From Conchocele bisecta (Eukaryota > Mollusca > Bivalvia > Lucinida > Thyasiridae): a stretch of DNA of 64,000 nucleotides. The translations under genes and the position numbers were made by a program. The notes below the pieces were generated by a model. That model did no database searches, was not told the DNA's origin, and worked only from the letters and a program-made list of their open reading frames with translations. The stretch covers positions 72,035,188 through 72,099,187 of the forward strand of contig CM055278.1 of the NCBI GenBank assembly GCA_029237695.1, given 5' to 3'. Shown here one piece after another: positions 53,554 through 64,000 of the stretch (position 1 is the first letter of the stretch; every line of letters starts with the position of its first letter).

Positions 53554-53770
53554 AACTATCCATGTGAAATATACGGATAGTGTACGGAAGTACATATGTG
53601 CATGTATAGACTGACAACAGAAGGCAAATATGTGGCAGTAATGACGTATACATGAACGCAAGCAATATGTGGGGTAATGACGTATATACAGGCAATACGT
53701 GCCAGTAATGACATATACACAAATAATATGTGGAAGTAATGATATATACATAAGCATTATGTGGGGATAC

Positions 53771-54127
53771 TATAGGAATGAATGGCCTTTTTGTGGAATT
53801 TATCGGGGTATAAACTTGGAAAAGTCGCGGGAATACTGGACGAAGGCCGGAAGGCCTCGTCCAGTATTCCCGCGACTTTTCCAAGTTTATATCCCCGATA
53901 AATTCCACAAAAAGGCCATTCATTCCTTATAATTCCAGCATTTGAAATAAATTCATCAAGAAAATGTGTTTATTTTCCGTTTTCTTAAGAATTATTTTAA
54001 CTGCGCCTCACGGTTACGGAAAGTAGTTCGGCGTGTGAGTTTACTGTTATATAAATTTTGGACAGAGACTTGCTACTGGCCAATCAAATGTTAGGGAATT
54101 GTGTAAATATTTTTGTGCTGGAATTAT
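53771..54127 (+). mobile_element. Family A foldback MITE, copy A6
   Basis: Full palindrome plus tail in the last guanylyl cyclase intron. It is flanked by a locally repeated GTAATGACGTA(T/C)(A/T)CAC motif (53638-53760 and 54127-54200), so it seems to have landed in a small tandem array. Confidence 0.85.
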
Positions 54128-54253
54128 TGACGTACACACAGGCATGATGTGGCCGTAATGACGTACACACACGATATAAAGCAGTAATGACGTATTCACA
54201 ATAAACCCAAAGTAGACCGAAGCGCCCATGCCAGTAAACTAAGATGTAACTAC

Positions 54254-54574
54254 GCACACAACCGCCTGCGCTAACCTTGCCAATATTTTTAAATGTGTTT
54301 ATTACAAAAATACTTGAATATGGTGTTAGAAAGTAAGCAGCGTCATTGATTGTGCCTAATGATACAGTTCAAGCACTGCCAAACAAACCGCTTCATTGCG
54401 ACTTGATATTGCCAATGGATATTCAGAAACGTTGACATCTTGGCAATATTGACGCAGACGGTCGTGCCGTAGAACAGCTCATGCACAGCCAATCAAGCTG
54501 TTTACTTTCAAGCATTTTGTAATAAACACATTTACAAATATTGGCAAGATTAGCACAGGCGGTGGTGTAACATA
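54254..54574. mobile_element. Two adjoining family C MITEs
   Basis: A diverged copy (ACAACCGCCTGCGCTAACC to TTGACGCAGACGGTCGTG) is followed directly by a shorter one that ends GATTAGCACAGGCGGTGGTG at 54574. Confidence 0.68.
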
Positions 54575-55083
54575 ATGCAAAAATACCGCGAATATGCCAT
54601 AGAACACAGCCGCCAATTCATCAGCAGCATACAGAGGGCAGATGAAAATCGAGAAAACGATAACAAATTTAGCTACTCGGGCATCAGTTTGGAACGGCGC
54701 ATTGACCATATTGCCAACACTGGAAGGATAAACCAATTTAAATGGTGTCATAAATTACCCATATCGTGGATATAGTGTTAGTCCATGTACGTACGTGCAT
54801 GTGTGCGTGCGTGCATGCGTTAGTTAGTAACACCTTTCATTATTCAATAACTTAATATAAGCTTCACCGATTTTGATAATAAATGGCCACAATGTGTGTT
54901 TAGGGACGGTGCTTTGTTTTGCATAAGATCCACATCCGACCGCCTAAGGTAAAGGTGACTGAGGATTTATGTTCACATTGTTTGTAAGGCAAACATGTTT
55001 TGTTATTATTATCAAGGCTGTCAGCGAGGGAGGTTAACTTAGTGACACCATAGGCCTTTCGTGGCCGGTTTTGATTTCCATGA

Positions 55084-55655
55084 CTACTGTCTGTTTCACG
55101 AAAGCTGCCCAAATTTTACGGCTATATAGACAATTAAAAAACAATACATTTTTTGATAATATTAAATTAAAGGAAAATTTAAGAATGAGCCTTCTTTTTA
55201 TTTCGTGAAATTTGGTCAAATATTGTTTTTATTGCGAAAAAACAATTTCTCCATGTTAAATCCCCATAGACATCTTCACGGAGTGAAGATGTCTATGGGG
55301 ATATAACATGGAGAAATTTTTTTGAATTTTAGAAATACTGGATCGATTTTTAAAATTTAACTTTTGTTTTCTTAGTTAGATCATATCCAAGCTATCTAGC
55401 TAGGTTTCGGAGTCAATTTCCAAATTTTTTCGTTTTTTGACTCCTCCCACACTCCTTTACCTCTTTTTCCCCCATGTTAAATTCCCATAGAGAAATCAAT
55501 TTTTTGTAATAAAACCAATATTTGACCAAATTTCACGAAATAAAAAGAAGGCTCATTCTTAAATTTTCCTTTAATTTAATACTATCGAAAACAATATTGT
55601 TTTTGAATTGTTTACATGGCCGTAAAATTTGGGCAGCTTTCGTGAAACAGACTAT
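55084..55655. mobile_element. Family E MITE, copy E5
   Basis: The best preserved copy, with long inverted arms (TGTCTGTTTCACGAAAGCTG against CAGCTTTCGTGAAACAGAC) and a central palindrome CATAGACATCTTCACGGAG. Confidence 0.87.
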
Positions 55656-55836
55656 AGTTTTATTGATCTTGTTTGATCTTCTAAGATCATCCATATATGT
55701 ATAAGTAACGACGTTGCGGTACGGGTAACGGAGACATACATGGTATGGGATCACGGGCTTTCCGAACCTGATTTTCCGACGTGACGTAATATGTGACGTA
55801 AGTTTTGCAGTAGATTATCTTTAAAGTGTTCTTAAA

Positions 55837-56331
55837 TGTACATGCCCACCCAATGGGCACAACCTGTTCTTTATTTGAATAAAATAAGTCTATAATTGTG
55901 TCACTATTCCACGAATTCTAAAATTTTCGAGTGCCCGCTATACAGATGTAATCATATAGTAATATATATTGTACTGATAGCGACGCGCGGTGGTATCAGG
56001 CTATTTTTATATATGCAAATGAGGCATGATATTTTTTAATTATTTATCGTAATTAATATTAATAATATTTTCGACAGATTATAAAGTATGATCATAGCAC
56101 ATCAAAAATATATACATAGAATAAATAGTAATGTCCGTTAACATTTTAATGAAACACGGTTAACGCCCCTGATATCAGTGTGGAAATTTACGTCTGATAT
56201 AAAATGTATAATAATGCCAATCAAAACTTGGGGTAATGGTGAATAAATGTTTATTTGGCCAGAAAATGTCTCAGATGATGTCTCTGATATAAGGAACATT
56301 TTGTGCCTACTGAGTGGGCATGTACCTTTAA
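55837..56331. mobile_element. Family I MITE nested in family O
   Basis: Complete copy, AATGTACATGCCCACCCAAT to GAGTGGGCATGTACCTTTAA, inserted in the family-O element at 55738-56920. Confidence 0.8.
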
Positions 56332-56526
56332 CAAAGGACATATTTCGATGATATATAGCGCACCAAAGACGATGACTTATGTGTTGTATTGGTGCTCTAA
56401 AAATGATTTACACTAATGTATAACTTTCAAGCAAAATTGATTACCGTTTGCTTAAGACATCCACGTGCTCTAGATTTTCATTTGTGTTGACGTGTTGATT
56501 CTTCGTCAAAACGGCATACTTATGAG

Positions 56527-56759
56527 AGTAACCCTTAGACTGCTACACACAACAATTGCCGTCTGCAGTTGATTTTATATATTGCCTTATTTATAAATAC
56601 AAACATGGTTTGCCAGCACTTCAGAATCATTTCCAATGCTGTCAAAGCATGTTGTAAATTATTCTAAAGTGCCGTCAAAGCATGTTTTTGATGACAAAAA
56701 TGGAAAATAGAAAATAAACAGCAGACGAAAAAAATTTAATATAGCGGTGTAAGGGTTAA
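56527..56759. mobile_element. Family N MITE, copy N2, nested in family O
   Basis: GTAACCCTTAGACTGCTACA to TAGCGGTGTAAGGGTTAA; same internal palindrome as N1. Confidence 0.73.
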
Positions 56760-56969
56760 AACATACTTTATATTCAATAAATAGCAACTTATTCCGCATT
56801 TGATGCGCTATGTTTTATAAAAAAACATGTCATTTCATTATAAAGATGTTAAAGGAAATCTACTGAAACGCGCCGTAAAAACATGACGTCACGCTGTTCG
56901 GAAACCACGTGACATAACAACATGGGGAAGCAGTACAGTGTACATGTAGTTACAATGAGCATGTGTCTA

Positions 56970-57232
56970 CGAGACAGGCCATGCGATTTTGTACCTTCTG
57001 CATGACAACTGAGTTATTTCATGAAATACATTTACAAAATTTAACAATTTTCCATAAATGAAGTCAAAAGTTGACAAAGATTTCAGAGTACATGCGGAAT
57101 TATATTCCGCATGTACTCTGAAATCTGTGTCAACTTCTGAAGTCATTTACGGAAAATATCCCATTTACTGTAAACATATTTCATGAAATATCGCAGATGT
57201 CCGTAAGTACAAAATCGCATGGCTTGTCTCAA
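56970..57232. repeat. Family J foldback
   Basis: GAGACAGGCCATGCGATTTT and AAATCGCATGGCTTGTCTC flank two inverted arms meeting at CATGCGGAATTATATTCCGC. Confidence 0.78.
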
Positions 57233-57562
57233 TTATAATAACACTCCGGCATATTTATATTAAATACACAATGAACATAAAGTTGCCGGAGTTGTATCGT
57301 GTTATTATATAGCCGGGACTACGGAAGCAGCGGATGAGGGATTTATGGCACTTGGGCGAGATCTACAAATCGCTACACATAACCGAGGGAAGAACGACAA
57401 CAGCCGGATGATGTGACAATAAACATACCCGTGGTTATCGCCCCTAGAGGAAGTACATAAACACAGGATGGTACAGTATCGTACAATGTATCATAATACG
57501 ATGAAACTTGTTGTATTTTGTTCAAAATGCAATTAATGTTCACAAGAGATACACAGCATTAA

Positions 57563-57770
57563 TGAGACACGCCATGTGAGTTTGTACCTTCGGACATCTG
57601 CGTAATTTCATAAAATACGTTTAAAAAATGTACAATATTTTCCGTAAATGACGTCAAAAGTTGACAACATTTTCAGAATACATGCGGAATTATGTACTCT
57701 GAAAATGTTGCTTTTGACTTTATTTACGCAGATGTCCGAAGGTACAAACTCACATGGCGTGTCTCATTTG
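57563..57770. repeat. Family J foldback
   Basis: GAGACACGCCATGTGAGTTT and AACTCACATGGCGTGTCTC; the arms meet at CATGCGGAATTATGTACTCT. Confidence 0.78.
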
Positions 57771-58024
57771 TTGTGATCACCGGAATAATAGATCCAGATA
57801 CGCAGTGTAGTCAGCTTAAACATTTATCACAGATGCGTGTATACAGCGAATATTTGATGAATGTATGTGAAAACTATCCACTATACTAGTTTTAATTTCC
57901 AATTAATTTTGCGTTGCCAAATCCAAGGTGTATGATCACGTGATACTAACAACAACAACAAGTACTGAAATTTCCAGAATCCATCTGATTCAAAGAACTC
58001 TGTATTTTCGTCCAAACTTCTGTC

Positions 58025-58430
58025 GACACTCAACTATACGTACTATGCCAATACTATACGTATACTATACCAATACGATATGTTTTCTATACGATATGCA
58101 TATAATATAAACGTACGGTATGTTTGTACCGTACATACCAACCAATATCGTATAGATATGCAATTCAAATCGTACGTTTATACGATTTGTATACATGTGT
58201 ATAATTCTGGTACGTTTGTATCGTACAAACATACCAGATTATGGTATATTCATACCATTTCCGTACGGATATATCTTATATACGAACGGATATCGTATGT
58301 TTGTATAATATTCGTATAGTACGTTTGTACTATACGATGATACGGTACAAACATACCAATATTATATGATCATACGATATGCTCATTAAATATACCAATA
58401 CTATACGATTACGATATGTATACGATATTA
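58025..58430. repeat. AT-rich array of interlaced TATACG/CGTATA palindromes
   Basis: About 400 bp built almost wholly from variants of TATACGATATG, GTACGTTTGTACCGTAC and ACAAACATACCA, with many overlapping inverted repeats. Its ORFs are by-products. Confidence 0.75.
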
Positions 58431-58695
58431 GTTTATCCCGTCAACACCGTGCGTATGTGCCGTGAAACACGGTGCCATGAAACATTTTTGATATCCAGTC
58501 AATACTATTTTTGCATTTTACAGCCATTTGTAGGTGTTGACGGGATAAATAGAATAGTAGGTTAATGCCGTGAATGGGAAAAAAATATCTGGCGCGGCAC
58601 GGAAACGGGATGTGCTCGGCAGAGCCTCGCCCATCCTGTTTCCTGAGCCTTGCCAGATATTGTTTCCCATTCACGGCACTAACCTACTATTCTCT
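58431..58695. mobile_element. Family F element, copy F5, nested in family K
   Basis: Complete reverse-oriented copy with a well-paired hairpin. With the AT-rich array beside it, it interrupts a family-K element. Confidence 0.8.
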
Positions 58696-58952
58696 ATATA
58701 TACAAATAGGTAAGGAGCAGAAAAGCACTACTGTACTGTAAGTCTGTGCCAAACTCCCTAGACCATCAAATGCAGCTGATGAAGACGCGTTTGCTGCGCC
58801 ATATTTCATCAAAATCCGATTCATATTAAGGAAAATATTAAATAATACTTTCAAGATTACAACACTTTCAGCCACTATTGTTGTTGTTATAACCACGTGA
58901 TCATGCACCTTGAAATCAATGCTAATTAGAAACAACTTAGGTTAATACGTAC

Positions 58953-59035
58953 CCTGCGAGGGGAGGTGGGGCGGGTAATGGTTTGTGGAAACCATTCTTA
59001 CCAGTCAACCAATAGGTTTTCGCCATGCCCTTGCC
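58953..59035 (-). CDS. Receptor guanylyl cyclase, penultimate exon
   Basis: 83 nt, phase 0 to 2, acceptor TATATTTACAG, donor GCAGG|GTACGT. Encodes GKGMAKTYWLTGKNGFHKPL then PAPPPLA. The (K)GKG-x-x-x-TYWLTGK string is a hallmark of guanylyl cyclase C-termini. A family-J repeat starts about 15 bp upstream of the acceptor. Confidence 0.92.
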
Positions 59036-59050
59036 CTGTAAATATAATAG

Positions 59051-59250
59051 GAGACAAGCCATGTGATTTTGTACCTAAGAAGATGTGCCATTAATGAAAT
59101 TAATTTTACGAAATTTACGATATTTTCCGTAAATTAAGTCAAAAGTTGACGAAATGTTCATAGTAAATGCTGGACATTTCGTAAACGTTTGACGTCAGTT
59201 ACGGACACTATTACAGTGTATTCGTTTTTCATGAACATTCGTACATCTTC
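59051..59250. repeat. Family J repeat beside the cyclase exon
   Basis: GAGACAAGCCATGTGATTTT starts about 15 bp upstream of the penultimate cyclase exon; the opposite arm is GTACATCTTCTTAC. Confidence 0.65.
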
Positions 59251-59320
59251 TTACTTCTTTAAGTATGCGCTGTAGAAGACATAACAATCTTGTATATGAA
59301 ACAAACCATGTGATTCTGCA

Positions 59321-59889
59321 CTACTGTCTGTTTCACGAAATCTGCCAAAATGTTACGGCCATATAAACAATGCAAAAACAATATATTTTTCGATAATATT
59401 AACTTTTATAAAAATTTAAGAATGAGCCTTATTTTTATTTCGTGAAATTTGGTCAAATATTGATGTTATTACGAAAAAATTGATTTGTCTATGGGAATTT
59501 AACATGGGGAAAAAAGAGGTGGAGAACCTGGAGGAGGAGTCGAAAAACGAAATATTTTGGAAATTGATTCTGAAACCTAGCTAGATAGCTTGGAAATGAT
59601 CTCACTAAGAAAACAAAAGTTTCATTTTGAAAATCAGTCCACTATTTCTGAAATTAGAAAAATTTCCCCATGTTAAATCCCCATAGACATCTTTACTCTG
59701 AGAATATGTCTATGGGGATTTAACATGTGAAAATTGCTTTTTCGCAATAAAATCATTATTGGACCAAATTTCACGAAATAAAATATTTCAATATTTTCAA
59801 TAATTTAATATTATCGAAAAATATATATATTGTTTTTGCATTATTTATATAGCCGTACAATTTGGGCAGGTTTCGTGAAATAGACAGTA
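59321..59889. mobile_element. Family E MITE, copy E6, nested in another foldback
   Basis: Inserted between two arms of an older inverted repeat (AGTATGCGCTGTAGAAGACA at 59260 and TGTCTTCTACAGCGCATACT at 59908), with TA at both ends. Confidence 0.83.
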
Positions 59890-60039
59890 GTGCAGAATCA
59901 TTGGTATGTCTTCTACAGCGCATACTTCTGATTGCGTCCAATAGAGGGCCATTTCGTTAAGAACGAACGGACGGACGTACGGACGGACGTTATGGCGAAA
60001 TGACAACCCTGCTTGTGTCCTAAAGAGGGGCTGAGAGAA

Positions 60040-60170
60040 GAAGATGTAATGTGAGAGAGGAAGGGAGATATGGGGACAGATGGAGAGATGAGGAGAGAGA
60101 TATATATAGATAGATATAAAGAGAGAGGAGAGAGAGAGAGATAGATAGAGAGAGAGATAGGGAGACGCAG
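60040..60170. repeat. Purine-rich GA/GATA microsatellite
   Basis: About 130 bp of AGAGAG, GATAGATA and GGGAGA runs on the plus strand; the Ser/Leu-rich ORFs on the minus strand come from it. Confidence 0.85.
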
Positions 60171-60647
60171 ACTGAATATGTGTCTGATCACGACCTACTA
60201 ATCCGTTTGCATGCCGATTGTCTTGCATAAAAGCGTATATGTTCCACTGCGCTCATTCAAAATCTTTTAATCAGCTGATAAAATATTGAGAGCGTTAAAT
60301 TCGAAACTCATTGGGATTGCGTCTGTTTTTATCGCCGTCTATTTGTAATGATTAGCCGCAGCTACGAGAATAATAGGATTACGACGCGGAAAGAAGATTA
60401 AAGTGACGATTCCATCACCTGAGAACCAATTAATTAAAGCAGATACAATCTGCATTAAGCTGGATACACGAAGTCAACTTCGGCTCATACGGGATTTGGC
60501 GAAAATCACCGAACAGATCAAATAATTACGGAAGATAGTATCAATACTTTGAGATGAGGTTTGAGAAAGTGGTGCCTAGTACTTTTATTTCTTCATACAT
60601 GTGGTACACCCAGCCAAGTGTCATATTTTATCATAATATACTAAACA

Positions 60648-60869
60648 GGGGCCAGTTTAACTAAACTTTGCACGACTAAAGTGCAATTCAGGATCGTGTG
60701 CAAATTCCAATTTATAGATTTACATTTATTGAGCATAGGCTGCATAGGCTGCATATACCTATGCTCAATAAATGTAAATCCAATAACTGTTTATGAAATT
60801 TACAGACAATCATAAGTTAGCACTTACGAACATTTTATTGTTACGAAGTTCAGTGAAACGCCGGGCCTC
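60648..60869. mobile_element. Family H MITE
   Basis: GGGGCCAGTTTAACTAAACT and AAGTTCAGTGAAACGCCGGG ends; the inner ATTGAGCATAGGCTGCATAG palindrome is partly duplicated. Confidence 0.72.
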
Positions 60870-61007
60870 CAGTTCTCTAAACGTATAAATATGTTAAAAC
60901 TCATAGTACACTACCTACAAAATTGTGGCTATTATTAAACACATTACATCTAAAACATATTTCTATCTATACGTACTTTTGCATCAATAAAAAGTCACCC
61001 TCCCTAA

Positions 61008-61163
61008 ATAAAGTCAAAAGTTTACAAAATATAATTCGGCATGGACTCGGAGAATTGTGAGAAATTTTGACGCCGTTTACGGAAACAATTGTAAAGTTAG
61101 TAAACGTATTTCATGAAATTACGCAAATGTCCGAAGGTACAAAATCACATGGCGTGTCTCATA
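61008..61163. repeat. Family J repeat, right half
   Basis: Ends GGTACAAAATCACATGGCGT and GTCTCATAT; left terminus absent. Confidence 0.65.
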
Positions 61164-61299
61164 TGTATACAACGTATTCAAATGCCAAGGTCATTGGTCG
61201 TACGGCATTACATGAATATGCACTTGTAGCAAAGAGATGATTTGTAATTTATTAGGACGGATTAAACGAGATATACGTATTTATTTCATCCATTATTAT

Positions 61300-61548
61300 A
61301 CATGACTGTGACAGGTGAAATGGCGCTTATAGGTTGTGTCACCAATGTAGATCCAGATCAGACTGTGCTTCCACACAATCTGATCAGGATCTGCACTGTT
61401 CGCCGATCCATCAATGACACACCCGTAATACTTCTAACAAGACATATATATCGATGTCAAGGTACACGAGTGTGTTATTTGACAAGGAGCTACACTGGTC
61501 ACAAATCCCAGAATACCCATTTCTCCAGTCACAGTCACATATATGTAT
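61300..61548. mobile_element. Family D MITE
   Basis: Terminal inverted repeats TGACTGTGACAGGTGAAATG and CCATTTCTCCAGTCACAGTCA; the interior palindrome is GATCCAGATCAGACTGTGC-like. Confidence 0.78.
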
Positions 61549-61736
61549 AATTGGTTTCGCAATGTGAAAGACAAGTCGAATGTTTACCACTTTTGTGGAA
61601 CTATCTCGAAAGGGTGATTTTCTAGGACGCAATATTAATCTAATACATGTATAGACACCTACACGTATACTTAAGTCAATAAATAGACAAACGTCTTGGA
61701 AGGTGGTCGAAGAAATTGGTGTATGGGATTCTCCTA

Positions 61737-61797
61737 CAGTGGAACCTCTCTAAAACGGACGCTCCGTCGGCGTCGGTATTAGAGAGGTTCTCCTGTT
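61737..61797. repeat. Family G short foldback
   Basis: CAGTGGAACCTCTCTAAAAC and TATTAGAGAGGTTCTCCTG around a GGCGTCGG core. Confidence 0.65.
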
Positions 61798-62084
61798 ATG
61801 TTTTAAACACTATTTTATTTCATTCATTTGTTAACATGTTACTGTCACCTCAGGAGGAAGGGATGGCATGCATATGTTAACGATGAATCCAGTATCAAGG
61901 ATCCACATATTAACGATTAATCCTTTAAAAAATCATATCTGACGACAATTCTGACCTGGGGTCATGTGATTTTGTGATAAGGGTGCCCGACACAAGACTA
62001 GGATATGTCGTTCAGTGCTGAACCATTTCATTGTAATTTCAGTACTGAACCTTTGATGCACCCCCAATGCTTTGATGCTTCACA

Positions 62085-62343
62085 AACATTGCAACATATC
62101 ATTTATCATTTATTTTTCCCGAAATGTAAAGTTTCATATAGAAATAACGACTGCATATATTTGATGATTAAACGTATGCAGAATTATTACACTGATTACA
62201 TTATCACAGCCAATCAGCCAATTTGGCTGTGATAATGTAATAAATTCCGCACAATAAAAAAACTATCCTTAAATTGAAAATTTCTCCCTCAAAGTGTACT
62301 TAACAAGCAAATTATACGTTGCAATTTTGGTGAAATAGGCTAC
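62085..62343. mobile_element. Family B MITE, copy B9 (left end decayed)
   Basis: The right arm (TCTCCCTCAAAGTGTACTT ... GGTGAAATAGGCTA) and central palindrome are clear; the left arm is mostly gone. Confidence 0.75.
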
Positions 62344-62814
62344 ACGTCATGTAATTCGGCTGACTAACTCGTGCTGCGCGCTCGTTAGTCAACCAAATTA
62401 CTTGTTATGGTTGTCTGGTGACATATATTCTGTACGAAATAAAGGATGGTAGTTATTCCCTGTTCATATGATACTGGTACCCGGTTTAGTGACAGGTGGG
62501 AACATGCAGTGGGTAATTTAATGATCGGGTCTTACCGGAACCCTGACCGAGACCTGGTTTGGTCCTCACATATAATACGTCTTTGGCATTTTTGTATCTG
62601 ACTTTGGTGTGGTATGGACCTGGCACCAGGTCATATTATTGCAGAATATATTTTTTTCGATGTAAATATTCCGTTCCGATTTTGGGATTCCCCCGCCCCA
62701 ATGCAGCAGGTAAAATGCGGGATCGGACCCGTTGAGCCGGCCTTAAATGGCCTTAGGTGTTGATACACCGTTAAACACAAATCAGTGAAATCAAATCAAT
62801 CCGCTGTACCGTAC

Positions 62815-62906
62815 CTTCAATTCAATTTCGCCCCTGTAATCCACGTGATACCCTCCAAGTTCGTCCAGGATGCATTTACACTCCTCACTTATATGGATTC
62901 TGTACG
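62815..62906 (-). CDS. Receptor guanylyl cyclase, antepenultimate exon
   Basis: 92 nt, acceptor GATTGCAG, donor GAAG|GTACGG. Encodes YRIHISEECKCILDELGGYH then VDYRGEIELK. This is the end of the class III nucleotide cyclase catalytic domain of receptor guanylyl cyclases ('IH.S......L...GG......RG...KGKG...TYWL'), which makes cGMP from GTP. Earlier exons (ligand-binding, membrane, kinase-homology and most of the catalytic domain) must lie beyond 64000. Confidence 0.87.
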
Positions 62907-62930
62907 CTGCAATCGACACATATTGTGCAG

Positions 62931-63846
62931 TGAAACGTCTCTAAATCGGAGACCCTGTGAGGTTTCCCGGGTGTCCGAGTTAGATAGGTTCCACTGTATA
63001 TTGTGCAGTAAAACCTCTCTAACTCGGACACCCTGTGAGGTTCGCAGGGTGTGCAGTAAAATCTCTCTAACTCGGACACCCTGGGAGGTTCCCCGGGTGT
63101 CCGAGTTAGAGAGGTTCCACTGTATATTGTGCAGTAAAACCTCTCTAAATCGGACACCCTGTGAGGTTCCGCAGAAACTATACTTGTCTGCATTGATTAT
63201 GTAAGCTGAAAATACAATACAGTCAAACCTACGAACAAAGGCCATCCATGGGAAGAGAAAAATCTGGGCCCGGTTGCTCAAAGCTTCTATTAGCTTAACA
63301 GACTGTTAAATCCTTAGCATTGCTAAGGATTTAACAGTCTGTTAAGCTAATAGAAGCTTTGAGCAACCGGGCCCTAGCCTTTATCAACATTGAATAATTT
63401 GAAAATAACAGCATGGCTGCTATAGACAGGTGATTGCTATTCGGAGGTGGCCATACGAACAGGTTCGACTGTATATTGTGCAGTGAAACCTCTCTAAATC
63501 GGACATCCTGGGAGGTCCACAGGGTGTCCGAGTTAGAGAGGTTGCACTGTAGTTGTGTACGTAAGAAATGCATACATGTCTGACATAGAAATAGATGCCC
63601 CGCTACCATTTACATTTATCGCTCAGCGAAACCTCTCGAAATCGGACACCCTGGGAGGTTCCATGGGAGGTTCGAGGGTGTCCGAGTTAGAGAGGTTCCG
63701 CTGTATGTGTGTACGTAAGAACTGTAAGTTTACTACAAAATAAATAGATGCTCCGCTACCATTGAAATATGTGTACAGTGAAACATATCGAAATAGCACA
63801 CCACGGCAGGTGGTTCCCATGATGTCCGGTTGAGAGAGGTTGCACC
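62931..63846. repeat. Cluster of family G foldbacks beside the cyclase exon
   Basis: At least six units in 0.9 kb (about 62931, 63005, 63133, 63478, 63625 and 63774), each GTGAAACCTCTCTAA-x-TCGGACACC paired with its complement. The first lies 25 bp upstream of the guanylyl cyclase exon. Palindrome R (63266-63375) is embedded among them. The peptide-like ORFs here (SNSDT, GVRVRE) are products of the repeat. Confidence 0.8.
63266..63375. repeat. Perfect palindrome GGGCCCGGTTGCTCAAAGC...
   Basis: About 110 bp, centre TTAGCATTGCTAAGGA, no mismatch seen. It sits inside a larger repeat that resembles 25408-25815 in its ends (AACCTACGAACAAAGGCC and GGTTCGACTGTA). Confidence 0.85.
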
Positions 63847-63852
63847 GGAATA

Positions 63853-63981
63853 GAATTCTGCATTTGCTATTGAAAATTTGTCAACATTCATCTAGAGAAA
63901 ATATCAGATTTTCTGTTAATATGTTTCAAGACAAATCACACATCTTCTTAGATACAAAATCACACGGCTTTCTCATTTGTT
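63853..63981. repeat. Family J repeat, right half
   Basis: TTTGTCAACATTCATCTAGA ... AAAATCACACGGCTTTCTCA; diverged. Confidence 0.55.
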
Positions 63982-64000
63982 GCAAAGTCTCGCATCATAT

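Larger units (their letters stand above)
55738..56920. mobile_element. Family O element with two nested MITEs
   Basis: The same sequence order as 7740-8175 but broken by family I (55837-56331) and family N (56527-56759). Its right end is CTGTTCGGAAACCACGTGA. Confidence 0.7.
57924..58912. mobile_element. Family K foldback, copy K3, split by two insertions
   Basis: The left part ends near 58025 and the right part resumes near 58738. Between them lie the TATACGATAT-type array and family-F copy F5. Confidence 0.75.
52176..58952 (-). other. Last intron of the guanylyl cyclase gene
   Basis: 6.8 kb without coding sequence that I can support. It is packed with MITEs of families A, B, C, D, E, F, H, I, J, K, N and O, several nested, plus an AT-rich palindromic array near 58030-58430. 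The repeats are listed separately. Confidence 0.8.
59036..62814 (-). other. Penultimate intron of the guanylyl cyclase gene
   Basis: 3.8 kb. Contains family J, E, H, D, G and B elements and a GA/GATA microsatellite. No exon was seen; the flanking exons join in phase 0 and complete the catalytic domain without a gap. Confidence 0.8.

Noticed and set aside
53384..53923. 179-aa minus-strand ORF
   Set aside because: It runs through a family-A palindrome, a short tandem repeat and a family-N MITE, so it is composite repeat sequence.
58080..58319. Tyr/Ile/Val-rich ORF
   Set aside because: It lies wholly inside the TATACG palindromic array.
59845..60228. Ser/Leu/Tyr-rich 127-aa ORF (SLYLSLSLSSL)
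   Set aside because: It comes from the GA/GATA microsatellite.
62785..63281. ORFs of 100-139 aa with repeated RVSELERF / GVRVREVLLHN motifs
   Set aside because: These are translations of family-G foldbacks; the repeat period and inverted strands explain them. Only 62906-62815 on the minus strand is a real exon.
1..64000. CRISPR-like arrays suggested by regularly recurring palindromes
   Set aside because: The palindromes are dispersed transposon ends in a eukaryotic genome, with no regular spacers and no cas-like genes.

Overview
This is a window of eukaryotic nuclear DNA from an invertebrate, most likely a mollusc. The evidence is AT-rich sequence, short exons with GT/AG introns, very many TACATGTA-type motifs, degraded non-LTR reverse transcriptase of a type I associate with molluscs, and a very high density of small foldback transposons (MITEs). 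The phylum is an inference; no species is identified. There are no bacterial operons, tRNA, rRNA or CRISPR arrays. Most long ORFs are chance ORFs or lie in repeats. Both real genes are on the minus strand and were rebuilt exon by exon from splice sites, phase and family knowledge.

Gene 1 (37622 down to 13616, 17 coding exons) encodes a secreted, N-glycosylated protein of about 601 aa from the DUF885 family (PF05960). It has a signal peptide, the HETDPGH motif and the YTAYVEGWALYAE signature. Its exon 13, directly after HETDPGH, is tandemly multiplied: two intact 111-nt versions, one of equal length with an in-frame TGA, and two decayed remnants, separated by introns of only 54-56 nt. This looks like a mutually exclusive exon cassette. 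Exon 17 can either read into a TAG created by a MITE (ending the protein) or splice, in matching phase, into four further exons (12757-7527) that encode a ten-cysteine zona pellucida (ZP) domain. The ZP exons are therefore either the 3' part of a DUF885-ZP fusion (about 864 aa) or a separate gene whose first exon I cannot find.

Gene 2 (62906 down to 51350) is the 3' end of a receptor-type guanylyl cyclase. It comprises the end of the class III cyclase catalytic domain, the junction GKGMAKTYWLTGK, and a 274-aa Ser/Thr-rich tail ending in a PDZ-ligand-like ESLV. Upstream exons lie beyond 64000.

Layout: 1-7526 is repeat-rich flank; 7527-12757 holds the ZP exons; 13616-37622 is the DUF885 gene, with MITE-filled introns and an antisense non-LTR relic in intron 4; 37623-51349 is intergenic with repeats only; 51350-62906 is the guanylyl cyclase 3' end with two MITE-packed introns; 62907-64000 is a cluster of short foldbacks. 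I labelled recurring families A to O from self-similarity inside this window. They show many nested insertions, and several lie within 10 bp of splice sites.
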